Shown piece by piece: positions 46,101 through 55,275 of a stretch of DNA of 64,000 nucleotides. Both the position numbers and the translations under genes were made by a program. The stretch's first letter is position 1; the number at the start of each line of letters is the position of its first letter. Location of the stretch: positions 1-64,000 of the forward strand of contig LGRX02015975.1 in NCBI GenBank assembly GCA_001247695.2, in the 5' to 3' direction. Source of the stretch: Cymbomonas tetramitiformis. Lineage: Eukaryota > Chlorophyta > Pyramimonadophyceae > Pyramimonadales > Pyramimonadaceae. The notes under the pieces were generated by a model. The model saw nothing but the letters and a program-made list of their open reading frames with translations, was not told the origin of the DNA and did no database searches.

Positions 46101-49100
46101 GTCACGGCGGCCACCCGGCGCAGGTCACGGCCACCCGGACGCGGAGGTCACGGCGGCCACCCGGAAGCGCAGGTCACGGCGTCACGGACCCGGAGCGCAG
46201 GTCACGGCGCAGGTCACGGCGGACCCGGAGCGCAGGTCACGCGGCCACCCGGAAGCGCAGGTCACGGCGGCCACCCGGAAGCGCAGGTCACGGCGGCCAC
46301 CCGAAGGTCATTGCGCCACCCTCCCCCTGGCTTCGCCTTGTCCTTCCCTGCGCACCTTTTGCGATGTAAGCCCCGGGATATCCTCCACTGGTAGGTCATA
46401 CACGCCTTGTGTGTCATTGATCCCCTCGCCTGCCACTAGCTCCAGGTGTGCGCCAGATGGCAGAGGGTCCAAGGGCCCGGCGGCCCCCCTGAGGCCATTT
46501 AACAGGAAGAAACGTAAGCATGTCCCAAAATGAGGGGAGGAGGGGTTTGGCGCGATTGGCGACCAAGGTCAGCTCAGCGCTCTGAGCTTACTTGTGGGCG
46601 TCGAGAAACACGAGTTGCCTACAGACCCCCTGGCAACCAACAGAGAGGTTAATGGCGAATCGTGAGCAGGCCAGGCAGAGGAGTGGCGGAGGGGGAGCAG
46701 GGGCCCAGTTGGCATGATCAAAGAGCATTTCATCATTGCGGTTCACCGTCAAGAGCGAGCACAGCACGCAGTGGCGGGAGGTGCAGCCCAACCGAGTGGT
46801 GTTGCTGTCTGCCGCCTCCCAGGCAGCAATTGGGTCCGGAGCCGCCCAGATGAAAGGGGCAGGGGTGCGAGGAGTGGGCTTGGCGGAGGCTGCATCGTCC
46901 TCTTGCAAGCTCTGATCCCAAAAGCCACCCGCCCAGCATCCAGGTCTCATCTCCCGTGTCCTGACCAGAACCCTCTACTGCAATGCCATGCCCCATGCTC
47001 AGTCATTATAGCTAAACCTCTCTGGGACCCTCCATCATGTATGCAGCTCGATCATTATAGCCGAATGCCCATGGCGCGTCAAGACACACGACGCGTTGAT
47101 ACCCATGATGCGGTGACATTCATGGCGCATTGAAGTCCATGCCGTACTTCGTTTTGTCTCCATATACTATTTATTTTATTCTCAGACTCATCAATATATA
47201 AACTCTACAGCAGCATTAATCTCTACGGTATACATCGCACTGAAAGAAATAAACAGTACAGACTACCCTAGGATTACAGTATGACCGTGAATCCTTATTT
47301 AGTTAGTTGAACGACATCCTATTATTAGAAATATTAATATGGGGTGCTGGAGTACTTTTTTTTTAGAAGGTGCATCGACCTATCGGGAGGGTCTTCTATA
47401 TATATACATGCATACACGTGGGAAATGTACGACATACCTAAGTATCGTGGGCTTTGCCATGTGTATATCGAGTTATGTGAAAAACCCTCCCGATAGATTG
47501 ATCTGTCTCCTCAAAACTAACTACTCTAGTATAAATTTAACAAGGTTACTGTAAACATATACGGCATTACGCTCGAGATTTTTCTGAGGTGCCAGTCGCG
47601 CGGCTCTGCTGTATTCATTGAAGCTAGTAGCTTTTCTGAGCGGTACAGATTAAACTTTAAATTACCATGTGACATAGATCAGCATGTCATTCGCGATCGT
47701 GATAAATTAAATATGATGCAAAATGAAGATCTGCGATCATCATAAATCAAATATGATGCAAAATGAAGATCTGCCGAGTATGTTCCATCTCGTATAAAAC
47801 AGTGTTTATTACACATGAATTGCGATGAATGCCGCATTGATGCCCATGCCGCAGTGACACTCATGACGCAGTGAAGTCCATGCCGCGTTGGTACCCATGA
47901 CGCGCTGACACTCATGACGCAGTGACGTCCATACCGCGTTGGTACCCATGACGCGCTGATACTCATAACGCAGTGAAATCCATGACGCGTTGGTGCCCGT
48001 AACGCTTTGATACTCATGACGCGGTGACGTCCATGCCGTTACGGCTGTGCCCTCTCTGACCACCTTCAATGATGCAGGCTCATTTCAGGCAAACCCAATT
48101 ATTAGCATTGCGGTAGGCATGGGAACAAGGGGGGTGGTGTCTCAAGAGCGTGGGCACAAGAAGGGCATAGTGGGACGGGCCGCCGCAAATAAATGCGGTA
48201 CCCACCTCTCCGTCGACCACAAGCTCCTCCACATCATTCACAAATGGAGGCCGCCCAGGGCCCCGAGCTGTGCCGCACCACATCCCCGAGGCCAGAACCA
48301 TGAGAGTGCCACACATACACCAAACCTGGTGCAAGCCTCACACCGACCAGGGCCTGAGTGTAGAGCTCACCACCCCGAATGACCCTTGGGTCCTGCCGTG
48401 ACGCTCCCGGACCAATCCCCTCACACCCCCCCAGGGCTTGACACTTGGCGCTCCCGGACCAATCCCCTCACACCCCCCCAGGCTTTAAGAAACTTGATGA
48501 AGTTGCAGTTGATAAAGTCCGAGATGAGACCTCGGCAAGACATGGAGGGGGCGAAACAGAGCAGGGGTTACCCTCGGCCTCTTCTGGCCGGCCGGATTCT
48601 GAATATCTGGTGGGGAATTGGCCCTCGTAGGTGGGGGGTGGAGGGGAGTCATTCTTTTTAGGGCTGGTAATCGTGAAGGTGTCTCTCTCCAGAGGGTTGG
48701 ACTCCGTCAGCCGCTCCATACTTGCCAAGTACACCCGGCGCAGTGCCTGCACATCTGAGCCCTCCCCATCCCCTCGCCCTCTCCTACTGCCTGCCTTCCT
48801 CTGACGATACACGCGTCTTGCCTATGGCACCAAGAAGCCGTACGCACTACAAGCGGACACCGTAGACTCTGATACTCGCAGCATCACTGGTAAACCAATC
48901 AAGTGGTTTGCCCGATCCCGAAGGCGCCATTGCGCCCTGGCGCAAGAGCATATCGCATCTCCTCGTGTCCTGTGTGCCTCCCCCTCCCTCCTCCCTACAA
49001 AAGTTGCACTCCCTGTCCTGAAGTGAGCCCTGCTGTGCGCCGTCGATGCCTTCCCTGCCCTGCAGTGAGCCACACCTGCGCCGTCGATGCACTCCCTGCC

Positions 49101-51099
49101 CTGCAGTGAGCCACACCTGCGAGGGCCCGGTGGAGCTCGCCCTCAACCTCGACCTGGAGAAACTCGCACAGGCTTCCAAGACCATATCCCTGCTTCGTTG
49201 GCCAGGCCCTGTGCACACATGTGCCTCGTCCCCAACCCCGGGCTCCCCACTCAGCGATCCCCTCAGTGCGCCCGGCCATTTACGTGAACCCAAAAGGGAT
49301 CACCCCCTCAGCAGCTTCTGTCAGCGTATCTTCGCCCCACTCCACCCCGCAAAGACCACCCAACCTCGCCATGTCAGAAGGAGCCCACCTGCGAGCGAGG
49401 GGCAGGGAGTCCAGGAACTGCCAGTAGTCGGGCATGACCCGGTTGGCGCGTTTGTACTCCTCCTCGAGGAAGGGCACGTCAAACCGTCGCCCGTTGTGCG
49501 CCACGAGCACCACCTCTGGGTTGCCTGTCACTCGCCGTCCCACCGGGCTGTGTCACAGCAGCTGCGTATGCCACCTAAGAGGAATCATCACGATAAAGGC
49601 AGCGCATGCGCAGACCCTCTATTCAAATGGGGCATTGCAGAACTAGCGAACGCCTGAGTCGCCGGAGTTCCGAGCAGGCATGCTGGGAGCCACCACCTGC
49701 TGCCTTCCTGCTAGATCATTGGGAGGTCGTTCAAAATCAAGCGTGGGGCACCAAAGCCCTAATCTTGGGCAACGCTCACGCAGAACTTCGATCCCAAGAC
49801 GACTTAATCAGCCCGGTCAAGATCCGTGCAGCCAGGATATCAGCAGGCAGGGTCACACTTTTGAATTTGCTGCGCTGAGCTTCGATGAACTCTTCAAACC
49901 TCCTAGCAGCTTCAGGGAAGGCTGGAATCTTGGAGGAGGCCAGATCGCCTGGCTGGATCCCTGTGATTTCGGTGATCTGCATCCCCACCACAGGCCCAGG
50001 GTACTTTAGGCACATGGCGGCTGTAAGACATGCCCTCCACCCGACTCAAGGGCGCGGCGTATGCATTTCTTGCAAGAGTTCAGCGATGTCGATGAAACCT
50101 CCAAGCCGGTGAAACACGGAACCTGCACAGAAGCCTCGGATGTGCGAAGCCTAAGCAGCACCAAGCCGGGCCATAGCCGAACTGAGGCCACGTGGGATCA
50201 CACCCGTTCCGCCTCAAAGTTTGATCCTTAATGAGTCGAATGCACTCGAACGCAGGAAGGAATACATTCGCTAAGATGGACATGGAAGAGCATGCGCAGC
50301 GATGGTCCACGTTGCACGGGACGTGGCCACGCATCTTGGGAGGTGGCTGGATGCAGCCGGGGCTTAGCAGGGTGCACGTGGTGCGGGGGGAAGGCTCAGC
50401 ACCTTTTTGGGTAGCTTGATGCGGCCTGGGTTGACGAGCGTAACCATCGAGAGGCTGCTATCCTCGGCGTTCATTGCGGCGATCTCGATAATGCGGTCAG
50501 AGTGTTGCTTTAACCCGGTGGTCTCGATATCGAACACTATTACGACTCTCTCCGCTGAATTCCCCCCAGATGCATCCGGAGGATGCGTCGGGCCCATCGA
50601 GGCACATCAGTGGTCTCGACTCCTCACGTCAAACTGATACCTAAACCTGCCCGACAAGCCTATTCGTGTCACGTGAGCCCTAGGAGAGCCTTCCGTGATG
50701 CAAGAGTCCACCTTGCACAGACCGTGCAAAGCGCCAGTGGGATCCAGAACTATTTCCAGCTCAGCAGCAAACGCCTCACAGGTTGCTCCTTTCACGATGG
50801 CCACGTTCAAAAGGGCCCCGAGGTGTGGTGAAACCTTTCAAGGGTGGTGGAGGCGGCGACGCCTTATTGGTGCTTTCTGACTTGCGGATTTCTCGCCCAC
50901 TCCGCGTTATTGTAGGAGGCGATCGGGAGGTAGCGGAGAGGTTGATCTTGAGGTCCGCCGAAGACGATGGTGCCTTAGGAGGTGGTGAAGGCTCCCTGTA
51001 TGGGAATCCCGTGATCGTGGCCGTGAAAGATACTGTTAGTGTTCCTGGTTCGCTAAAAGGGAACAAGGCGCGGAATGTGCTCGGAGCATTTCGGAGCAC
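31127..51099 (-). CDS. DEDDh exonuclease-RecG helicase fusion protein
   Basis: Minus-strand gene. Exons in order: about 50816-51099 (weak), 50403-50554, 49859-49976, 49389-49524 (3' end unsure), 49117-49189, 48572-48754, 48206-48267, 46592-46911, 46356-46488, 45517-45648, 44901-45041, ~44550-44715 (3' end unsure), 41364-41503, 41120-41170, 40885-40980, 40403-40495, 39045-39169, 38504-38599, 38222-38290, 37709-37810, 37387-37486, 36948-37076, 36353-36440, 35361-35501, 34107-34215, 33717-33821, 32835-32934, 32328-32437, 31127-31234. Most joins agree in phase, including the run from the exonuclease HRALADV exon through the linker into RecG. Proofreading-type 3'-5' DNA exonuclease joined to a fork-remodelling helicase suggests DNA repair or recombination restart. 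Plant RecG proteins are organellar; the N-terminus [15 protein letters not shown] could be a transit peptide. Both are inference. Confidence 0.8.
31310..32072. repeat. Head-to-head (palindromic) minisatellite
   Basis: A unit of about 28 bp reads GGTAGGTGGCTGGTAGGCAG on the plus strand from 31310 to about 31585, and as its reverse complement (CTACCAGCCACCTACCACAG) from about 31590 to 32072. The centre is a hairpin: GGAATGGTAGGTTGCT, a short loop, then AGCAACCTACCATTTCC. A larger unit with CGTGTGTTGTCTCAAGCCAC is present twice in the right arm. It lies in the last intron of the exonuclease-RecG gene. The long plus-strand open frames here are by-products of the repeat. Confidence 0.9.
33588..33705. 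repeat. 39-bp tandem repeat next to a RecG exon
   Basis: Three copies of a unit with AAGGATCAGGGAGTGAAGGG, ending about 12 bases from the donor of exon 33717-33821. Confidence 0.85.
34643..34745. repeat. Three-copy 35-bp tandem repeat
   Basis: Copies of AGGGCTTTAGCTGGGGTTCA plus TACTGGTGACATGTG in a RecG intron. The first copies are identical over their full length. Confidence 0.9.
36790..36965. repeat. 49-bp tandem repeat covering a RecG exon end and its donor
   Basis: Four units of about 49 bp (CGTGCGCCATGCTACACCAT ... GGGGGATGGGAGGCAGAG). The last unit is the 3' end of exon 36948-37076, including [11 protein letters not shown] and its 5' splice site. In the three extra copies the donor GT (minus strand ATG|GTGCAC) reads GC, so only the original is a normal donor. 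Confidence 0.85.
38725..38975. repeat. Two short tandem arrays in a RecG intron
   Basis: First array: about three and a half copies of a 33-bp unit (GCATGCCCCCGGATGGCGAG). Second array, from 38878: three to four copies of a 27-30-bp unit with GCGCGCTGACGGTTCGATGG. Both lie between exons 39045-39169 and 38504-38599. Confidence 0.85.
39370..39964. mobile_element. Near-perfect 595-bp palindrome (246-bp arms)
   Basis: The left arm 39370-39615 is the reverse complement of the right arm 39719-39964, with only a handful of mismatches that I could count by eye. The 103-bp spacer contains a diverged direct copy of the arm tip (GCGATGTTGTATGCATACTT). Each arm carries the same short peptide frame reading outward: [20 protein letters not shown] and on to a TAA in the right arm, with one Lys-to-Glu change in the left arm. 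No target-site duplication could be recognised. It sits in the intron between exons 40403-40495 and 39045-39169. Confidence 0.85.
40230..40380. repeat. Two-copy tandem repeat of about 75 bp
   Basis: ATGAGCTGCCAGCGATGAGG ... GCAGGCAGGGCTC repeated once with small indels, immediately downstream (in gene direction) of the donor of exon 40403-40495. Confidence 0.85.
42720..43652 (-). repeat. 201-bp in-frame tandem repeats of the retroelement
   Basis: Five units spaced about 200-202 bp. One frame of each unit encodes 67 residues: it starts [20 protein letters not shown] and passes through [20 protein letters not shown] and [19 protein letters not shown]. Because 201 is a multiple of three, long frames result. 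However, some units have one-base differences (GTCCCCGTTAACAACG against GTCCCCGTAACAACG) that break the frame, so a protein function is unproven. Two to three related units occur at 12390-12840 on the other strand. Confidence 0.75.
43706..44290 (-). pseudogene. Reverse-transcriptase C-terminal region remnant
   Basis: The open frame reads [19 protein letters not shown], then [54 protein letters not shown] and [18 protein letters not shown]. The pattern YxDxxI, then IYDKR, then KYGxxxSQLxRF, then a helical tail matches the segment after the catalytic palm of reverse transcriptases in many algal and marine-animal retroelements, from memory. The YADD-type catalytic box and everything before it are absent from the element, so this copy cannot be autonomous. 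It ends with a stop near 43706. Confidence 0.65.
45395..45446. other. Short telomere-like inverted repeat
   Basis: AAACCCTAATTT, then TTCTAAAACCC and its complement GGGTTTTAGAA, with TTTTAGGGTTTT between. This resembles the TTTAGGG/TTTTAGGG telomere units of plants and Chlamydomonas, but only one or two units are present. It lies in a RecG intron. Confidence 0.4.
45890..46318. repeat. 26-bp GC-rich minisatellite in a RecG intron
   Basis: About 16 imperfect copies of GGTCACGGCGGCCACCCGGA plus AGCGCA, between exons 46356-46488 and 45517-45648. The first copy begins 38 bases after the donor side of exon 46356-46488 in gene direction. Confidence 0.9.
46592..48754 (-). other. Linker exons with acidic/Pro-rich segment and Cys cluster
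   Basis: Exon 48572-48754 finishes the exonuclease fold ([15 protein letters not shown]) and becomes hydrophilic ([17 protein letters not shown]). A GT donor at 48571 in phase 1 joins exon 48206-48267 ([16 protein letters not shown]). Exon 46592-46911 follows in phase 0 and ends at a strong CACAA|GTAAGC donor in phase 2. Exon 46592-46911 contains CTSRHCVLC, then CLAC and CQGVC, a spacing that could bind zinc. This region belongs neither to the exonuclease nor to RecG. Its continuous phase chain is the main reason to treat the two domains as one protein. Confidence 0.6.
47050..48045. repeat. ATGACGCGNTGA-type repeats and a 40-bp duplication
   Basis: Loose tandem array of CCATGACGCGTTGGTACC/CTCATGACGCAGTGA units at 47830-48045, with related units at 47065-47145. 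A direct duplication (AAATATGATGCAAAATGAAG ATCTGC) is at 47705-47775. An inverted pair (CTATCGGGAGGG and CCCTCCCGATAG) spans about 47381-47497. All lie in the intron between exons 48206-48267 and 46592-46911, which is AT-rich compared with its neighbours. Confidence 0.7.
49117..50554 (-). other. DEDDh 3'-5' exonuclease domain exons
   Basis: Four exons give all catalytic motifs of the DnaQ/RNase T superfamily. Exo I is [11 protein letters not shown] (50403-50554). [20 protein letters not shown] follows (49859-49976). Exo II is [16 protein letters not shown] (49389-49524). Exo III is [10 protein letters not shown], split between 49117-49189 and 48754. The acidic residues and the His of DEDDh are present, so the domain looks active. 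Phases fit 50403 to 49976 and 49859 to 49524 (split Ser codon). The join from 49389 to 49189 does not fit with the nearest donor, so either another donor (such as GGG|GTGGAG inside [14 protein letters not shown]) or a small exon is used. Confidence 0.85.
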
Positions 51100-51114
51100 A
51101 TGTGACCTCTCTCC

Positions 51115-51216
51115 TGTGAGTCCTCGGAAAGACTTCCCGCCAAATCAGGAAACTGGCGAGCGTCGAGAATCCGCGGGAAAACTTCCCGCCAAATCAGGAA
51201 ACTGGCGAGCGTCGAG
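51115..51216. repeat. 49-bp tandem duplication between two minus-strand genes
   Basis: AAGACTTCCCGCCAAATCAG and the following GAAACTGGCGAGCGTCGAGA occur twice. The repeat lies between the ATG at 51099 and the stop of the upstream gene at 51294, a spacing of under 200 bases, so it sits where the promoter of the exonuclease-RecG gene should be. Confidence 0.8.
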
Positions 51217-51293
51217 AATCGCAAGTGTAAAGCCGGCTAGGGCGCATAACTTCGCGGTGCGGAGCGTTAGCCTTGGTCGTCAACCTTAGTGCC

Positions 51294-51829
51294 TTACACT
51301 TTAAAGGTCTGCAATAACTGGGCATATGTCGAGGAATACCCCGTGAGATGAGATAATTCCGGGTTCTTGAGCATCTGCTCCACCTGGCGCACGACGTTGG
51401 TGCGCTGGTTTATTGTGAGCTCCTCGTATCTCTCCACGTCCCGCAGCACAGACTTAATCTGGTACTGGATATTACTATCCCGCGGTACGCGTTCGTACAT
51501 CTCCTTCAGCTGTGTCGCCTGTGCGGTCACGCGCGCGAGAGACACGTTTTGTTAGGTGCTTAGATTGCAGCTTGGCACGTTGGAGTAATGGGATCGATGC
51601 CAGGTGAAAACTGGCGAGAATGCTGAGTTAAGCGGCGGCATGGGAGCACGTCCAGCGCAAGTGGCTCTGAGCCATATCTCGGCGAGGCCTTACTAAGTCA
51701 GGCAACGGACAGGCTGGGCCATACCAGGAAGTCTTTGAAAGATGGAAATTGCTTGCCCTTGACGTTCACAAATTTCTTCTCCTTTTCGTATTCCAACGCT
51801 CGTAACAGCTGACTGTCGTTCGATGAGGC
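51294..51829 (-). CDS. Hypothetical protein, last two exons
   Basis: Exon 51725-51829 (35 codons, acceptor CCTCCAG|GC) reads ASSNDSQLLRALEYEKEKKF and KGKQFPSFKDFL. It joins in phase 0 to exon 51294-51518 (74 codons plus stop): ATQLKEMYERVPRDSNIQYQ, SVLRDVERYEELTINQRTN, VVRQVEQMLKNPELSHL, and TYAQLLQTFKV at the end. The sequence is charged, helical and has normal codon texture. I do not recognise the family. Upstream exons should lie right of 51829 but I could not identify them. An alternative is a single exon starting at the ATG at 51545. Confidence 0.6.
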
Positions 51830-54248
51830 CTGGAGGGGGATCGACCTACTGGTACGTAAGTGAGAGCGACATATACCATAGGCACAAAACTACGCACGAT
51901 CCATTTGATCCATGCAGAGCCCGTGTGAAGGTGCGTTATCTAACTGTGCTATCTGCCTCAGGCTGGTGAGTTCAGTCAATGCACGCACGTACAAGGGGGT
52001 TACTTAGCGCTCGGTGTGCACTGAGAGACAAGATTGCAACAAGATGGGACGAATTGGCAACTTTGTGCAAAGGCCAGCTGAACAAGGCACAAACCAATAT
52101 CCTGTCGTATACTCACGGTGGTATCGCTGGGTTGGTCAGCAGAAGCGCGTGTTCCGATAGTATGTCCACATTGCAGCAAAAGGCCACGCTTCAGAGTAGC
52201 CGCGTTATCAAGCAGACGAACGGACAGTGTATGACGTGTCCACAGTGTCCTCGAGGTGCGTACGTCAACGTGCCTCATTGTGCAGGCACCAGGATTTGCC
52301 TTTAGAGCACACGAAGCTAACGAATAGGATGGGAGGGGCATTTTCAAACACTCTGGCACGAATGCCAGCATGCGTCCTCCGAAAAGCGAATGCCCAAGCA
52401 TTGCTTATTCGCCAAACCTACAACTCATTTACGTTTAGCGGGGGGTCGTGTAAGACAGTAGTTGTCCCAGGCACGAACGAACACGAACGAAAACACTGTA
52501 AATTTTCGCTCACCGCTGACGAAAATGCGGAATACTGAACAGAGAACTGACCGAGAGCGAACCTCTCGTCCGACGACGGACCAAACGAAAGTATGCAAAT
52601 GTCCTCTTCGCTCTTGCTACATATTCGACCGAACCTCTCCGTCTCGTCTGTAGAGCTCTACAGTCGAGTGTCCACTCACCGTCAGGTGACACAACCTCTC
52701 GTCCGCGTCCTCAAGTGGACACTCGACTGTAGGGGCTACAGTGTNNNNNNNNNNNNNNNNNNNNGCTGGTCGATGTTAAATTGCTCAGATGAAGATTTCC
52801 TCGCGGCTAAGGATATAGAGTGGGGTACGGCACCCCGGAAAACTGGTCTCGGAATTGGATTTGGACCATTGGATCGACCGCTACGAGCGTTGACCGTTCC
52901 GTTGACTTTTACTATTTAGACCTAATTTTTCCAGCAAATTGATGATTCCTGCGCAGGCATCTGTGGAAGAAGTCTTCACTCACTGAGAGCATATATGAGC
53001 TAGGGATATATATCCCTTACATATATATGCTCCCAGTGCGTATGGAGGTTGAGTTTAGCGCGATTCGGGTGTGATCCCATACTTCCGGCTCAAGGAATAG
53101 TACGGGTTCACACATTGAGTCATGCAATTTTGCTAAGAAAGTGGGTGCGACGTACACAAGTTGCGCAGTATCAATTTCTTGAAGGTGCTGCAACTTAACG
53201 TACGTTCGTATGCCTTGCCATCTATGCTGATGGTTGCCGATACCGGCTTGTGCCCGCTTTGAGCACAAGCCGGGATCGTCGCGTTCACGCACGTAGACAC
53301 CGTGCGGGCTCATCTTATGATAAATTTTACCTTAAAACAGACACCAAGGAACAATAAACCGAGGGCAATCAAGGGCAATCAAACGCCTAAGACCGATGAA
53401 AAATTTTCAGGGAGGAGCCTCAAAACCGGAAAACCCCTCTTGGAAAATCGCGTTCAGATCTTCACGTAGCGAACCTCAGAGTTTCCAGGCACGCACAAAC
53501 CTCATGTTCGCATGTTCAGGAACATGTTCTAATATACAAAAATGTTCAAGATAGAATAACATATCCGTGATATATCCTTGAAAAAGGTGCTGAACAGCAC
53601 CGTTCAAGCAAGTTTGCAGAGCGCTTCTGGAGCTGCGCAAGGTTTTCAGGCCTAAATCTGAGTTTCGAGATCGCGAATTTCATCGCGTTCGATCGGAAAA
53701 CCCGACCAACGGAATGTATACAGTGTCCACTGAGTAGTACTCGTACTCGGGGCTACTGTACTCGATATGTACATCCTCTCGTCTGAAAGAGAGACCGTTT
53801 GACGTTACACGAATTTCAAAGTGTTGCACCCACCCTACGTATCCTACCGCTATGCTAGGGCGTAGGGCTCTATCTGTGTCACAGTATCGATTCCACGCCA
53901 GCGCCAATCATTTGCCAATTTTGAATTTACATCGATATCTATATAAATCTAACAGAATATACAAGATATTGGAGAATCCAAAAAATTAAAATCGAAATAA
54001 AGTGCAACTGAGACAGTCGAGTGCAGTCTGCAGTGTCACTCGACTGATCAAAAGTGCAACAGAAACTTGTCAACTCGAACTGCACCCCATTTCGCATCTG
54101 GTTTCCTTTAAGAATAGTGAGAGTAAGTGAAGTAACAATAGTAAGAATAGTTAGAGGAATTAAGAATAATGAGAGAATAGTGGAGCGACTCAATATGATT
54201 TTAATATGCTCAGGCCTTAATATTGCTTTTCTGTTACACAATATATGA
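51830..54248. other. AT-rich region without a recognised gene
   Basis: Contains a 19-bp inverted repeat (CTACAGTCGAGTGTCCACT at 52657-52675 and its complement at 52713-52731) beside the short gap. A similar CAGTCGAGTG/CACTCGACTG pair occurs at 54015-54043. Short open frames exist at 52000-52401 (minus), 53017-53313 (minus, includes IDTAQLVYVAPTFLAKLHD) and 53680-53907 (minus), with no family I can name. They may be exons of the gene at 51294 or remnants of mobile DNA. Confidence 0.5.
52745..52764. other. Assembly gap (20 N)
   Basis: Short gap placed directly after the right arm of a 19-bp inverted repeat, which suggests the assembler stalled on a repeat or hairpin. Confidence 0.99.
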
Positions 54249-54857
54249 ATGCCGTACGAATGCCTTAAGGTATTCGGTTTTGGATTGCGCATATTCAGCT
54301 CTCGGATCCCCATAGAGTCTGAGAAAATGGAAACAAACATGTTGGATTGGCTGACCGGCGGCAACTGGTTCAATATGTGCGACACGGGTTTGGAACAGAA
54401 CCTTTACGACGAGTCGACGATGCAAACCCCAAGAGAGTACACTCGGTATTTCGATTCAAGGATGGCGTCGACGCTGTCGGTACATAAGGCACAGTGGGAG
54501 GCCGAAGCGGCAGAAGCTCAAGCACGAGCTTTAAAGGACCAACGGAAGCAACTTGAGCAGGAGTTTTTGCTGAAACTTGAGCAGGAGTTTCTGCCGGACA
54601 GTGAGCTCGCAAGTTCCGCAGAAGATCCGAAAGTTGTCCCGCAAGCTTTACAAGAGTCCAGTGACAACGATATCGCAAATGAGCAACTGGATCTTTCGAC
54701 GGAGGTTGCTGCCTCGAGCGCACTCACTCCACCTCAGCTATGCATATTTGACAGTATCGCCACGGCATTACCTGAATGGATCGGTGTCGTTCACTTTCTG
54801 AGGAGCGTCTTGCCTTCTGAGAAGCATGCCGACCTCGAATCACTCCACCTTAGCTAA
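54249..54857 (+). CDS. Hypothetical protein with short coiled coil
   Basis: Open frame of 202 codons ending at TAA. An internal ATG at 54327 (METNMLDWLTGGNWFN) is a plausible alternative start because the residues before it look less protein-like. The middle is a charged helix (HKAQWEAEAAEAQARALKDQ, with a tandem LEQEFL LKLEQEFL), then acidic and Ser-rich sequence. The QWEAEAAEAQARALKDQ segment resembles the QYWEGEMQRAM exon of the coiled-coil gene downstream, so this may be its first exon. No donor that joins 55276 could be chosen with confidence. Confidence 0.45.
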   Translation: MPYECLKVFGFGLRIFSSRIPIESEKMETNMLDWLTGGNWFNMCDTGLEQNLYDESTMQTPREYTRYFDSRMASTLSVHKAQWEAEAAEAQARALKDQRKQLEQEFLLKLEQEFLPDSELASSAEDPKVVPQALQESSDNDIANEQLDLSTEVAASSALTPPQLCIFDSIATALPEWIGVVHFLRSVLPSEKHADLESLHLS

Positions 54858-55275
54858 GCAGCTCAAATGTCGAAGGTTCATAACCTGATTGGTTCAGTGC
54901 CATTTAAAATCTTAGAAGCGTACTGCCTTCTGAGGAGCATTATACCTACCTCCCGACCCTCACGGCATAGGGCGGTCTCTCTGGCAGCACGCATCACCCT
55001 CAGCGACTGTATGCACTTGAACGTAGGCATTCACAACTGATAGATCACTGTTCTGAACTTCGGTGAGCCGATTCAGTCCCGCTATTATTCAGAGGACCTT
55101 GGAATCACCTGAAGAATAAGCACGAACATGAGAGGCAGGTTTCGTCTTCATCCACCCGGAGCGGTATTTTGCGTCCCAATAAGGTTTCCGCTTGCGCATC
55201 CTGACGACCCCATCACTTGAGTTGCACGTGTTCATATGGGTTCGCGTGGGGATGCAAGTGCAGATTTCGGCACAG

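Larger units (their letters stand above)
40403..46488 (-). other. RecG N-terminal wedge/OB region
   Basis: Exon 46356-46488 carries [11 protein letters not shown] and joins exon 45517-45648 ([20 protein letters not shown]), the helix-hairpin-like start typical of RecG. OB-fold exons are 44901-45041 ([20 protein letters not shown]), about 44550-44715 ([20 protein letters not shown]) and 41364-41503 ([18 protein letters not shown]). Then come 41120-41170 ([17 protein letters not shown]), 40885-40980 ([19 protein letters not shown]) and 40403-40495 ([14 protein letters not shown]), each aligning with the plant RecG order from memory. The 40885 donor reads CCAG|GC, so that intron appears to be GC-AG. 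The 44.5-41.6 kb intron holds a retroelement, and one more short exon may lie between 40403 and 39169. Confidence 0.75.

Noticed and set aside
45890..46394. 232-codon plus-strand frame rich in [20 protein letters not shown] repeats
   Set aside because: It is the 26-bp minisatellite read through; the locus is an intron of the minus-strand gene.
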